Assembly: GCA_946891915.1 (NCBI GenBank)
Contig: CAMPNN010000004.1
Location: forward strand, 1 to 60,207
Origin: an uncultured Bifidobacteriaceae bacterium
GTDB taxonomy: Bacteria; Actinomycetota; Actinomycetes; Actinomycetales; Bifidobacteriaceae
Length of the DNA stretch: 60,207 nucleotides
Direction: 5' to 3'
The notes beneath the pieces were generated by a model. The model saw only the letters and a program-made list of their open reading frames with translations, had not been told where the DNA came from and searched no databases. The translations under genes and the position numbers were made by a program. Below are positions 24,846-36,300 of the stretch, in pieces (the stretch's first letter is position 1; each line of letters begins with the position of its first letter).

Positions 24846-26183
24846 ATGGATAGACAACAAGAGTTTGCCTTACGTACTGTTGAAGAACGCGACGTGCGTT
24901 TTATTCGACTCTGGTTCACTGACGTGCTCGGCACGTTGAAATCTGTTGCTATTGCCCCTGCGGAATTAGAGGCAGCGTTTGAAGAAGGAATTGGATTCGA
25001 CGGCTCGGCAATTGAAGGCATGACGCGTGTGCTGGAAGACGACATGATTGTGAAGCCGGATCCGTCAACTTTCCAAATTCTCCCATGGCATGGAGGGCCG
25101 GAAGGCACAGCGCGAATGTTCTGCGATGTTCTAACTCCCGACGGAGAGCCTTCGCTAGGAGACCCTCGTCACGTGCTTAAAACTGCGCTCGCAAAAGCGA
25201 AGGAGAAGGGCTTTACTTTCTACGTGCATCCGGAAATTGAGTTTTATTTGTTCGAAGCTCAAGATGATTGGTCTAAAGCGCCTGTGCCGATTGACGAGGG
25301 CGGCTACTTTGACCACGTTCCTAGAAGTTCAGCAATGGACTTCCGTCGCAATGCTGTAAGCATGCTGGAGCAGATGGGTATTTCTGTTGAATACTCGCAT
25401 CACGAGGGCGGACCTGGCCAAAACGAAATCGACTTGCGTTACGCGGATGCGCTTACTACCGCGGATAATATTATGACTTTCCGCACTGTAGTTAAGGAAA
25501 TTTCGCTTGAGCGCGGAATATACGCAAGCTTTATGCCAAAGCCGCTAACCGATCAGCCGGGATCTGGAATGCACACGCATTTGAGCTTGTTTGAAGGAGA
25601 TACGAACGCTTTCTATGAGGCTGGTCAAGAGTTTAATATGTCGCTTATTGCGCGTCAGTTTGCTGCCGGAATTTTGCATCACGCTTCGGAAATTTGCGCT
25701 GTAACTGATCAGTATGTGAATTCTTACAAGCGCTTGTGGGGTGGTGCGGAAGCTCCTAGTTACGTGTGCTGGGGTCATAGCAACCGTTCTGCGCTTCTTC
25801 GCGTGCCGCAATACAAGCCTGGAAAGGGCAATTCTTGCAGGATGGAATTCCGCGCTTTGGATCCTGTGGCGAATCCGTATCTTGCTTACTCTGTGCTTTT
25901 GGCTGCAGGCTTGGATGGCATTGAAAAGCAGATGACTTTGTGCGATCCGACTAGCGACGACGTGTGGGAGCTTACTGATGCTGAGCGTCAGGCTATGGGA
26001 ATTCAGCCGTTGCCGGAATCCTTGGACGAGGCGCTAAAGATTATGGAGCGCTCGGACTTTGTGGCAAGCGTATTAGGCGAGCATGCTTTTGAGTATTTCT
26101 TGCGCAATAAGCACCAGGAGTGGGAAGAGTACCGTCGCCAAGTGACGCCTTTTGAGCTGGAGAAGTATTTGCCGCGCTTGTAA
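24846..26183 (+). CDS. glnA: Glutamine synthetase, GlnA2 type
   Basis: Joins ammonia and glutamate to glutamine with ATP. The 445 residues begin MDRQQEFALRTVEERDVRFI, close to actinobacterial GlnA2 rather than the longer adenylylated GlnA1. Active-site stretches are IGFDGSAIEGM (about 48-58), VHPEIEFYLF, HHEGGPGQNEIDLRY (about 186-200), GSGMHTHLSLF (about 240-250) and MEFRALDPVANPYLAYS (about 333-349). The GlnA1 adenylylation stretch with its Tyr is not evident near the C-terminus, so covalent control by GlnE is unlikely. ATG 24846 is chosen because AAGGGG (24834-24839) precedes it; an in-frame ATG at 24825 overlaps that site. It is followed by a large repeat field and is probably the last gene of its transcript. 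Confidence 0.93.
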   Translation: MDRQQEFALRTVEERDVRFIRLWFTDVLGTLKSVAIAPAELEAAFEEGIGFDGSAIEGMTRVLEDDMIVKPDPSTFQILPWHGGPEGTARMFCDVLTPDGEPSLGDPRHVLKTALAKAKEKGFTFYVHPEIEFYLFEAQDDWSKAPVPIDEGGYFDHVPRSSAMDFRRNAVSMLEQMGISVEYSHHEGGPGQNEIDLRYADALTTADNIMTFRTVVKEISLERGIYASFMPKPLTDQPGSGMHTHLSLFEGDTNAFYEAGQEFNMSLIARQFAAGILHHASEICAVTDQYVNSYKRLWGGAEAPSYVCWGHSNRSALLRVPQYKPGKGNSCRMEFRALDPVANPYLAYSVLLAAGLDGIEKQMTLCDPTSDDVWELTDAERQAMGIQPLPESLDEALKIMERSDFVASVLGEHAFEYFLRNKHQEWEEYRRQVTPFELEKYLPRL

Positions 26184-26225
26184 CTGTTTTGGCTGGTGTT
26201 TAGCTGGCGTGCTTTCTGTGTGGCT

Positions 26226-26403
26226 GTGTGAGATAGGAATTGCTTGTCTTGCAGCGCTACGCTCCTATACCTCATTTGGTCTAGTGGATAGGTAGTTAAG
26301 TTTAGTTTTTTACTTACTTTTTCTGCGGAAATAGTTATTTATCAAAAAGATATTACTATCGCTCCGCTTTTATATTGCTCGACAGGCAATTCCTATTTCA
26401 CAC
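26226..26403. repeat. 178-bp MITE-like element with 23-bp inverted ends, copy B
   Basis: The left end (26226-26248) and right end (26381-26403, starting GACAGGCAATTCC) are inverted repeats matching at about 21 of 23 positions. Length equals copy A at 3189-3366. Internal words such as ATCGCTCCGCTTTTATATTG are identical between copies. Confidence 0.65.
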
Positions 26404-26574
26404 TACTAGTAAAACCGCTAGTGTTTTGTGGTGTGGTAGGAGTTTCTGGTGTGGTGTGTGCAGCAGCACGGACGCTAGTGTTCGCTAATCAGAAAGTACT
26501 CAGCGTCTGCAGAGCAATACTGTTAAAGTTCACTAAGCAAAAAGTAATCACTGTTCGCAGAAGCATTACTGCAA
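26404..26574. repeat. Repeat block shared with 3367-3538
   Basis: Near-identical to the block after copy A, with small indels (an extra GCA at about 26464) that shift any open frame. The similarity stops after ACTGCAAAGC, the point where copy A continues toward hairpin copy 1. Confidence 0.6.
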
Positions 26575-26635
26575 AGCTTCAGGAACATTTGCGGGAGTTT
26601 TTTCTCCGGGTTTTGTAGTTGTTTTGACGCTGATA

Positions 26636-26876
26636 TGGAACATTTGCCGGAGATTGTTTCGACGGTTTCTTTACGTAGCGGTAAAGGAAAAATCGTTTTT
26701 TGGCGAGATTTCGTTATTTTCTTTACAGCGCTGTAAAGGAATAATCACTTTTCGGCTTAATTTCGATTTTTTCTTTACGTGACTGTAAAACAAATGTCAA
26801 TATTTCGTCAGATTTCGACAATTTCTATACACGAACGTAAAGAAACTGTCGTGCAAAGCACGACTGCAAAGCTTCA
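26636..26876. repeat. 52-bp palindrome array, left of the giant surface gene
   Basis: Four units start at 26669, 26721, 26773 and 26825 (CTTTAC or CTATAC), each 52 bp apart and each followed by a GTAAAG-like half. Bases 26729-26861 are identical to 36734-36866 beyond the surface-protein gene, in the same orientation. Confidence 0.85.
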
Positions 26877-26886
26877 GGAACATTTG

Positions 26887-27022
26887 CGCGACGACCTGCT
26901 TTCGCGCTCAGAGCGTAGCGCGCGAAAGCAATTCGGAGCGTGAGCTTGCTCAGACGGAAAGTCCAGTGGACTTTCCGTGCAAGCTCAGTAGCGAGCGCGT
27001 TAATCGCGCGAGCGTTCTGGCG
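26887..27022 (+). repeat. Multi-hairpin structured element, copy 2
   Basis: Stem A 26897-26907 with 26920-26930. Stem B GAGCTTGC (26942-26949) with GCAAGCTC (26979-26986), enclosing CGGAAAGTCC (26955-26964) / GGACTTTCCG (26968-26977). Stem C GCGCG-TTAAT-CGCGC near 26994-27008. Relative to copy 1, stem B and its hairpin changed on both sides in step. Confidence 0.75.
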
Positions 27023-27027
27023 TTGTT

Positions 27028-27175
27028 ATGGAAAATTTGCCGGAGAATATCCGGCGTTTGTAGTTACATCAGCTGTTTTGTGGAACATTTGCGGGAAAAT
27101 TCCCGGCTTTTGTAGTTGTTTTGACGCTGATGTGAAACATTTGCCGAGGAATTTTCTCCGGCTTTTGTAGTTGTT
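27028..27175 (+). repeat. Three 52/53-bp AACATTTGCCGG units
   Basis: The TTTGC core recurs near 27039, 27091 and 27143. Each unit contains a small inverted repeat around the core (CCGGAGAATATCCGG, CGGGAAAATTCCCG). Confidence 0.65.
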
Positions 27176-27195
27176 ATGGTCTTTTGTAAGTTCCG

Positions 27196-27225
27196 TTAGT
27201 AAACGGGGGGGGGTATGTGTATAAT
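27196..27225 (+). promoter_or_regulatory. Candidate phase-variable promoter with a nine-G spacer tract
   Basis: A perfect -10 TATAAT (27220-27225) is preceded by a run of nine G (27205-27213). A weak -35 TTAGTA (27196-27201) would lie 18 bp away, so the G run occupies the spacer. Gain or loss of one G would change the spacer to 19 or 17 bp. It is the nearest strong -10 to the giant surface-protein gene. Confidence 0.55.
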
Positions 27226-27230
27226 TCTCT

Positions 27231-27246
27231 GGAGGATATGATGTAG
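27231..27246 (+). other. Strong ribosome binding site followed by a two-codon open frame
   Basis: GGAGG (27231-27235) is followed by ATG ATG TAG (27238-27246). This sits near the predicted transcript start, about 130 bp before the surface-protein start. It may be a minimal upstream ORF or the relic of an old start. Confidence 0.4.
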
Positions 27247-27375
27247 TGCAATAAAAATACCGATGTTGTGCATTTTTGTTGCCTATTTTAATATCTACTG
27301 AACTAGCGAATCTGTTATTTCGATTATCATCGATTATCTAAAATAATAAAAAGTGATTTGGGGATAGGGAAGATT

Positions 27376-30300
27376 ATGAACGCTAAGCGTCAGAATAATG
27401 ATATGCATGCTGATAGTAGTGATTTGCAAAATAAAGATACTCGCAAGAATACCGTTCATAAAAAAGTGAATCGCAAGAAGGTAAGTGTTGCTTCTGTTGC
27501 ACTTGCTTCTACATTAGCGATGATTCTTCCTTCATCAGCTGCGGCGCAAGTTTCTCTTTATAAGCAGAATTTAAGCGATGAAGAGGTAATTCGCGAAGCT
27601 CATAATGTACATAAGAAAAATCATTTTGAAGTTTTATCTCCAGTTGCAAGTGATTCCAGCAAGCGTACTGCAAGCAAACTTGTTAAGGAAGCCAAGAAGG
27701 TAATTGCGCATTCCGTAGGAACTGTTACCAATGACGTTAATAATGATTCCGAGAATGATGTTGACGATAATTCTGAAAATACTGATGGCAATATTGTTGT
27801 AAATACTGATGACAATAAGGCTGATGACAATGCTGAAAATAGCATAATTAATAATTATGCTTACAGTAATATTTCTGGATATTCAATTGATAATACTGAA
27901 AATAATGTAGTCGAGAATTCTGCGGATAATTCTGCGGATAATTCTGCGGAAAAGTTTACAGATAAGCCTGCAGAAAATGCTGCTGAGAAGCCTGCGGAAA
28001 ATCCTATTGAGAAGCCTGCGGAAAATCCTACAAAAAAGTCTGCTGAAGTTACCGGCGAAAAACTTGCGGAAAAGCATGCAGATACGTCTGCAGAAAAGTT
28101 GGCATCTAAGACATATGTTAGTCCGGTAGCAAAGAAGCAAGAAGCTAAACAGGAAGCTAAGCAAGATACAAAGCAAGAAGTTAAAAAAGACGCAAAGTCA
28201 GATTTAAAGTCAGAAACAACGTCGCAGCCTGAAATAAAGTCTCATGAAGATGCAAAACAGCATGCTGTAGAAAAGTCTGAGCCAAAAGCTGAGGCTAAGA
28301 ATAATACAGAAACTGCTTCGAATAACGAGCTGAATAACGATTCAACTAAGGAATCGAATACTAGTTCTGCGCATAGCACAGATGCAAAACCACAATCGGA
28401 CGTAAAACAGCAGCCGGATGCAAAAACACAGTCTGAAGTAAAACAGAATTCTAAAAACAACGCTCAGGAATCTGTAAACGCTCAAGAGCCTGCAAAGCCA
28501 AAGACTGGTACTCCAACAGATAGCGTTCATAATGCAACTACAACTGCCGCTGCAACTAGTGACACAACTACGACTGCAACTGCTGCTTCCGCTGCAACTT
28601 CAACTACTGCTGCAACTACCGACAAAGATAAAGGTACAACTAAAGCCGAAACTAAAGCCGAAACTGATGTAAATTCTGCAGTTGTATCCAAATCTTCTTA
28701 TGCTACAACTCCTGTTGAGACTAAATCGCCGTCTTCTTCTAAAGAAAATGCTTCTACTATTCCAACTTCTGAAACTCAAGTTTCTACTTCTAAGGAAAAT
28801 ACTGCTAAATCTAAAGAAGGTGCTTCTAATAGTGAAGTAAGAAGTGAAGAAAATGCAGGCGACTCTAGCTCAAGCTCGAATAATAATAGCCAAGTTATTA
28901 CGCCGAATAATAGTAATACAACAGCTCAAAATGTAGGAGAAGCTAACAAGCAGGTTCAGACTGACGAGAAGCCAAATAATACTTATAATTTGAAGATTCT
29001 TTACACACTTGGTGGCGCTCCAAATAAGCAACTTGTTCAGCCGTATGAGCTTACGATTGACCAAAAAATGCTTGATGATCTTGGAAAAGATAACAAGTAT
29101 GAGTACATCCCTGTTCCTAAAGCCTCGGGATATTACCCAGAAACAAGTAACGCAAAAAACTATAAGTATTATGTAAAGGATTCACATGGCAATTATGTTG
29201 AAGATGAAGGCATAAGTGGCCAGGATGCTCAGCGTTATTTGCAACTAAACAAGCAGCTTATAAAAGACTATTGCACTAAAAAAGACGATAAAACTGGTAT
29301 GAGTGTTGGTGAAATCGTTATTGATTACACTCCGCATATTGCCAAATATTACGTGCGTCACTTGTTGCAAAGCAAAGATAATCCTGAAAACTTTGATACA
29401 GATTATGACAAAGTTGGCAAGGTAATTACTATTAAAGAAACTGACGATAGTGGAAATGTTGTAAGCAAGAAGATTCACGTAACTGAGCATACGGGCACTG
29501 TAGGTTACAACGTTTATCCTCAAGCGCTTGATATTCCAGGCTACGAGCCGGAACATAACCTTGTAAGCTCGCCGCTTTCCGACAAGGCGGACGATAAAGA
29601 CAATAAGCTTGTTCTAAACTTGCGCTACTACCGCAAAACTTATGAAGTAACTTACGATACTGATGGCGGCACGGATATTACAGCTCAGCGCGTGTATTAC
29701 GGAATTAAAATTCCAAAAGTTAATAACCCTACAAAAAGAGGTTACACATTTGATGGTTGGCAAGTGGTTGATGCACAAGGAAACCCTGCAGAAAAACAGC
29801 CAAACATTGATGATGTAACTGGCGGCGGCGCTCATACGCTTGCGGATCAAGCCAGCTTCCCAATGCCTAATGGTGACGTGCATTTTAAGGCTCGTTGGAA
29901 GGCGAATGAAACTACCAGCTATCGCGTGAATGTGTGGGTGCAAAAAGCAGATTTGGTAGACGAGGCGCATCCAGAATCGCTTAAAAACTACGACTTCGTC
30001 ACTACAGTTGTGCGCAATAATGTTAAGACTGGAAGTGATGTTGCGCTAAATAAAATGAAAGATTCTGGTGAGATTGCTGACGCTAATGCCAGCAGCTCAA
30101 GCGCAAACAATGCTGTTGAAAATCCATACCTTGGCTTAACTGCTGCAGAATTGCAAGGTGCAAATGGCGGCAGTGGCAACGATGGCATTATTAAAAAATT
30201 CAACTGGATGAGTGATGATCCTGTAACAAGCTTAAGCGGTTACAATGTGAACAATCCTTATGATCCACAAAATGCTGGCAAAGACTTGTTTACACGCTAC

Positions 30301-33300
30301 TTCCATGTAAACAGAAAGCTTAGCCAAAGCTTGAACAAATCTACTAAAGTAGATCCGAATGATTTAAATAATACGTTGAACTTGGTGTACGACCGCTCAA
30401 TGTATGAGATTATTTTTGCAGCTCCTAAGGAAACTAATAAGATTTATGAAAGACATGGAGATACTCGTGGTGAAAAAGAAGAATTTTCTAATCTTGGCGT
30501 GTATCGAATAGATAAAAAAACCGGCAAAAAGGTTATGTATTGCTATCCAGGCAATAAATCTGATTGCGCTGAAGAGTTTAATGGCAAGGATAAAGACGAC
30601 GAAGGCAATGAAATTATTCACGAGGCATACCGTGCAAAAGTTCGTTATGGTCAAAGTCTTGCGGGTATTATGCCTGCTGTTAGTGAGTTAAAATTTAGTA
30701 AAAAGAGGTTTGGTTCTTTTGGGTGGATTATAGCTCCGAATAGGAATGCTATATTTAAGGATGATCAGGATTATCGAGATACTCCTCCATATCGTTTTAC
30801 AAGAAAAGAGTTTGCATCTTCAGAATTTACTGTAAACAAAGCATTTAAGGTAGAATCTGAGCTTAGTGGTAATTCTGAAATTGGTGGCGACCCTAGTAAT
30901 CCTACTCTCGCAGATAATCAACGTGTATTGTATCATCAGCAAACTTCTGCTGAAGAGTGGCCGGAGGATACTGACTACGAAGGTCAGGCGGCATCTGCTC
31001 CTATACAGGTGGCTATTCATCTTGAAACAGTAGATTCTGCTAATTCTAAAGATGCCAATAAACATGTAGCAGAACTATCTGATTTATCTTATTACAAAGA
31101 TGATATTAGAGGTTATGACGAATATAATCCTCCTATGATTGCAGGTTTTACTGCTGTAAAAGATGATTTTAAACCTATTGGTAAGCACATGCACCTTACT
31201 CAATACTCAGAAAAAGGTTTCGAAGATAAAATTAAAGAAGAGTGGAACAATTATAAGACAATCCATCCGAATGAGAATATTAGTCTTGAGGACTTTAAGA
31301 ATAAAGTCCATATTTATTATCGAGACTATATGCCTTATGATGTTAATAAGAAGTATAAGCAAGCTACCAACTACTTCTTGAATCTTACGTATGCTCGAAA
31401 TAAATACAACGTTGAATTCTATAATCCTGGAGATCTAAATCCTATTGCAAGTGAGAATTTAGCGTATGAAACGAATCTTTCGAATAGAAATTATGACGGC
31501 GACGTTAAGTCTTCTGAAGGAACAGATGTTTTGTTCCCAAATACTTATACGTTTACTTTAGGTGGTAAGCAATATACGATTAGCCGCCCTTCGACTGTGC
31601 CAAACGATTACATTTTTGTAGGTTGGGCTAGAGATGCTGCTGGAACGAATCTTATAAAAGGTTCTGATACCACAATGCCAGTAAATGGCATTAAGTTGTA
31701 TTCTGTTTGGCGAAAGGGTGAAGCAAAGCATACTGTAACAATTGATTACAATATGACTGGCACAAACGGCCAAAATATACAAGAAACTAGTCAGTTTAAT
31801 CACAAAGCTAAGCTGAGCGAATCTAGTATTAACGTTCCTACTCGAAACGGCTACGACTTCTACGGATGGCAGATTGTTAAAAAGGGCAAGTCGAGTGTAA
31901 CTCCTGGTCCTTATGCTTTTGGCAACGGTATTGTTGAAGACATTACGCTTAAAGCCGTGTGGATTAAGGATACTAGATATAGCGCCACTGTTAATCACGT
32001 ATTCTTAAAGCCTGGATACACGATTGATCAGTATAAGAATGCTAATGATACTGAAAAGCAGGCTATGGTTGAGCGTTCTGTAACGCAGAAAGCCAACGGA
32101 TTGCGTGAGCATTTGCGCTATAGTGCGGAAGCTTCGTATCGTGATGCGCAGCACTTCCCGGATCAAAACTATCAAAGCTTTGAAATATCGAAAAATAGTG
32201 ATAAAAATACTGCAACATTTGTGTATCAGGCGTATAACACGCGCAAGTACACAATTAAGTATATAGATCAAAATGGCAAAACCTTACTTCCAGATAAAAC
32301 TGTAAGTTCTGTAAACCAAAAGTACGACGTAGCATTCTACACGCCAATTGCTGGCTTTAAGCCTAGCGAATTGCAGCAGAATGTTTTGTATAAAACTGGT
32401 GATGACGGCAAGCAGAGTGAGATTCCTGTTTACACGTTTACTTATAACGATGTTCGCGTGCTTAAGCGCGATGACGATAAGCAGTCTACTCCAACTAGCT
32501 ATACGCGCTACGTGTTCAAAGTTGCTGACGGCGAGCAGAACATGGGAAGTATTGCTGACTACAATGGTCACACTGCTGGAAAGGATGGTTTAGTCTACGA
32601 CGTTATTGGTGGCACGAAGGCTTACCAAATGCCTTTGCCTCAAGATCCAATAGCTAAGAAGGGCTACGAGTTTGCTGGCTGGACTTCTAAAGTTTATATA
32701 ACTAAGGCTGACGGTAATACTCAAGAAACTGTAGGTGTTGACCGTTTGCCAATTCTTTCTGAATCGCAATCAAACCCGAAGGTTGTTTATACTGCAAACT
32801 TTAGGCTAATAGCTCCTAAGTCTGCACAAGAAATAATTGTTGCTCCTGGAACAACGAGCTTAACTGATGTTACTAGGAATAGGCTGATTAGTGATCTTGT
32901 GCAGAATTCTAACGAGTTCCCAGATGGTTCTGAATTCTCGTATGCTGATGGCGAAAAGTTTGATAGCACTCCAGGCTTGCATAAGATTAAAGTGCAAGTG
33001 AAGATGGGCAATCAAACGAAGACGACGGATGTTTTCTACCGCGTACTGCCGAATATTGTGTACGGAAATGAGTGGGAAAAGTTTAAGAATAGCGATTATG
33101 CAAAAACGCAAGCTTCTTCATACGTGCCGCTTAAATTTACTACTTTTGATGATCAGGGTGAAATTGTTGGCAAGGAAGATACTGTTAAAGATGGTGACGG
33201 AACTGGCTTAAATGCTAAGCAAGCTCTAACAGTGTACGTGTACAAGGGCAAAAAGGTTAAGATAGCGCTTCCTAAGGCTTTTGGTAAAGATCATAATGAT

Positions 33301-36300
33301 CAAAAGTACAATTACGTGTTTAAGGGTTGGAAGAGCACAGACGGTAGTCTTGTGAACTTTACTGATGGCATGGTCTTTGATCTTGCAACAGACAAGCCTT
33401 ATGCAGAAATGACTTTGAACAACTCAACTACGTATCAGGCTGTTTATAAGAAGATTGATTACGTTTCTGGAAAGTCAGATAGTGGCGAAATTCCTAAGGA
33501 TTCTGTAGTTGCAATCTTTAAGCCTGCTCCAGGTAGATTGTGGAGCGATGGTACGAGCGGTCCTAAAGTTTTCTACGTTAAGAAAAATTCGAACGTAAAC
33601 GATATAAAGATTAACTACGACGGCTCTGAGAAGTCTATTCTTAGTATTCTTAGCGGAATGTTGACGGGTGCTACTGGCTGGTCGCAAAGTAACATGAATC
33701 CAATAGATAAAAATAATGTGAAGGATAAAGTCGAATATTCTGAAGAAGTTAAGAATTGGATTATGGGCGGCCATGCATTCCAAGAGTTCGTGGCAAATCA
33801 AACGCCGCTTGCTAAGCCTAAAGGTTTGGATCATGCTCTTCTTGCTGTGCAAGGTGTAGATAAGTCTCTGCCAAAATTAGAAGAGTATATTGAAAACTAT
33901 ACTAGTGAGCTTAAGAAAGATCCTAATATTTCAGACATAAAAGTTGAGTATGCTTCTAAGGCTCCGAATATTAATAATGCTGCAACTTATACTGTGCCAT
34001 TAAAGGTGACTATAAAGTATAAAGATGTAAGAGATCCTCAGCCTTACGATGTTGTTGGCGTTCTGCAAGTATTGCCAAAGCTTGTGCCGCAGAATGATAA
34101 TTTGCTAAGTGGTGGAACTCAAGGTGGTGGACAAGGCACAACTAAGCCTAATGATGTAGTTCAAAAGATTACTAATACTAATGATACAAATTCACCATAT
34201 GCAAAAGTTACTTTTGAAGATGCCCCAAAGGAAACTGTTGGTACTGCTCATGTTGAACCGGGAAGCATTACTGGTAACAACGTATTCTACGTTGTAAAGG
34301 ATTCTAACGGCGTTACTGCTCCTCAAGCTGTTGGCAATGATTATGACGACAATGGCTACCACTACGTGTTCAAAGGCTGGAAGGTAATAGAAGGAACTGT
34401 TAATGGAAGTAATACTGTAAATGCGTTACGTGTTGCAGAAAATAGAGTTGTGCCTACTATGACTCTGCTTGCAAGTACTTCTGAAACTCCTACGACGGTA
34501 GCTCCAAGTGTAGAAAGCTCAAAGATTTACACTCCTGAAGAAGTTGCAAAGTTGTCGTTTAAATCTCCTGAAGTTACGCTTCAAGCAGTGTACGAAAGGA
34601 TACAAAACGTTATTCAGGCAAGTAATAAGAATAAAATCCCAGCTAACTATGTGCCTTATGTGTTTATGCCTGCTTTCGGAAGAAAGTGGAATGATGGCTC
34701 ATACAAGCCACAAGTTTTCTATTTCAAGTCAGACGCCGGAAACTTCAAAGATTCTGTTGTTGAAACAGATAAGAAACTGGGCAGTCAACTTAAAGGCTTT
34801 AGCAAGTGGGAAGTTTATGATGCAGGCAACAGTCCTGTTTTGGAATCTGACAAATATGCTAATAAACAGATTCGTGTGTTTGTGGCAAATCAGATTGCTG
34901 ATATGCCTGTGAATGTATCTCAGTTTGTTAGAAGTGTTGGAGATGAAGTTCCTGCTCCTAAAGAGCTTGTGTCTGATGTCGATCCTAAGCACCTAGTGAT
35001 TGCGGGCATGCACGGTGCTGGTGTAGTTTACTCTTCTGGTAATGAGGCTGTAAAAATTGCGAAGCCTGGCATTACTACTGTTAGAGTGAGGATTGAAAAA
35101 GAATCAGATGCGACTGGTGAAACGAAAGTAATTTATGAAGATGTACCTATTCAAGTGCTTCCTAATGTAATCTCAGAGCGAGATTTGCCTTCAGTTGACA
35201 GTCAAGCAGGAAAGTTTATTTTAGAGAATTACACCAGGGTAACGTATGTAGCTGGCGGTGGTGGAACTATGCAGTCGCCAATGCACACATACTGGGTGCG
35301 TAAAGGTAGAATGTCTGAAATAAATAATTATATTCCAGACGTGCGTGCAAATGCTGGATATGTGTTTAAGGATTGGAACACTGTTTCTAACAGTCTTGTT
35401 ATTGAGCCAGAGGATAGTCATGGAAAGGCTACTGCTGGACAGCGTGAAGTCTTAGCTGAGATTGCAGAGCTGTGTGGAAAGAATTACTTAGCGCATATAA
35501 TACGCGGATCTAAGAAGTCTACGCTTGCCGCTTTGAAGAATCTGCTTCTTAAGACTGTGCCGAGTAAGAATGTGCTGCAGTATATTGCTTCTCGTGAGAA
35601 GATTGCACAAATTGCGGAAGCTTCTGGTAAGTCGTTTGTTACAAACATCATACGTAGCTCTAAGAAGTCAAGTATTGCTGCTTTGAATAATTTGCTTGTT
35701 GAGGCTGGTTGTGATGATGCTCGTATGGTTCTGCCAAATGTAGAAACTGATACGATTATTGTTGCCAACTTCGAGAAGATGGCTCCTGTGGAGTTTAAGT
35801 TTAGCGGCAAGGCGGTTGAGGGTGTTCCTGCAACGTTTACGCTTGCAAACTTAACTAGGGGAGTTCTTAATGATGACGGAACGCCGAATGCTAACGCAAC
35901 TGTTTCGGTGGATAATAAGCCGTTTACTGTTAATGCGTTGTCTAGTGATAGTTTGAAACAGCTTGGAATTTCTCATTCTTGCGAAGGCACTACTTGCACA
36001 ATTTCTGGTACGCCTAAGATTGTTGATGGTAAGAAGGTTGTTGAACTTACTTTCACGAGTGTGGATAAGTATGGTCGCGAAGCTAGGGTGACGGTTGATA
36101 TTGAAGTGCTTCCTGAGAACAAGCCAACTCCAACTCCATCGCCATCGCCGGTTCCAACGCCAACTCCGGAGCCAACTCCAGAGCCTGAGCCTGAGCCACA
36201 GCCTGAACCGCAGCCGCAGCCGGAACCAGAACCTGAAGCTCCGGAGTCTTATGCGTTTGTGCCAAATAATGCGTCGTATACTACGCCAAAGCATAAAGCT

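Noticed and set aside
26940..27170. Small proteins encoded by the dispersed repeats (also 3384-3689)
   Set aside because: The frames follow hairpin stems, differ between copies through indels and lack ribosome binding sites. Conservation is of pairing, not of protein.
27358..27375. TTG start for the giant surface protein six codons upstream
   Set aside because: The GGGAAG that best fits a ribosome binding site lies inside that extension and is spaced for ATG 27376.
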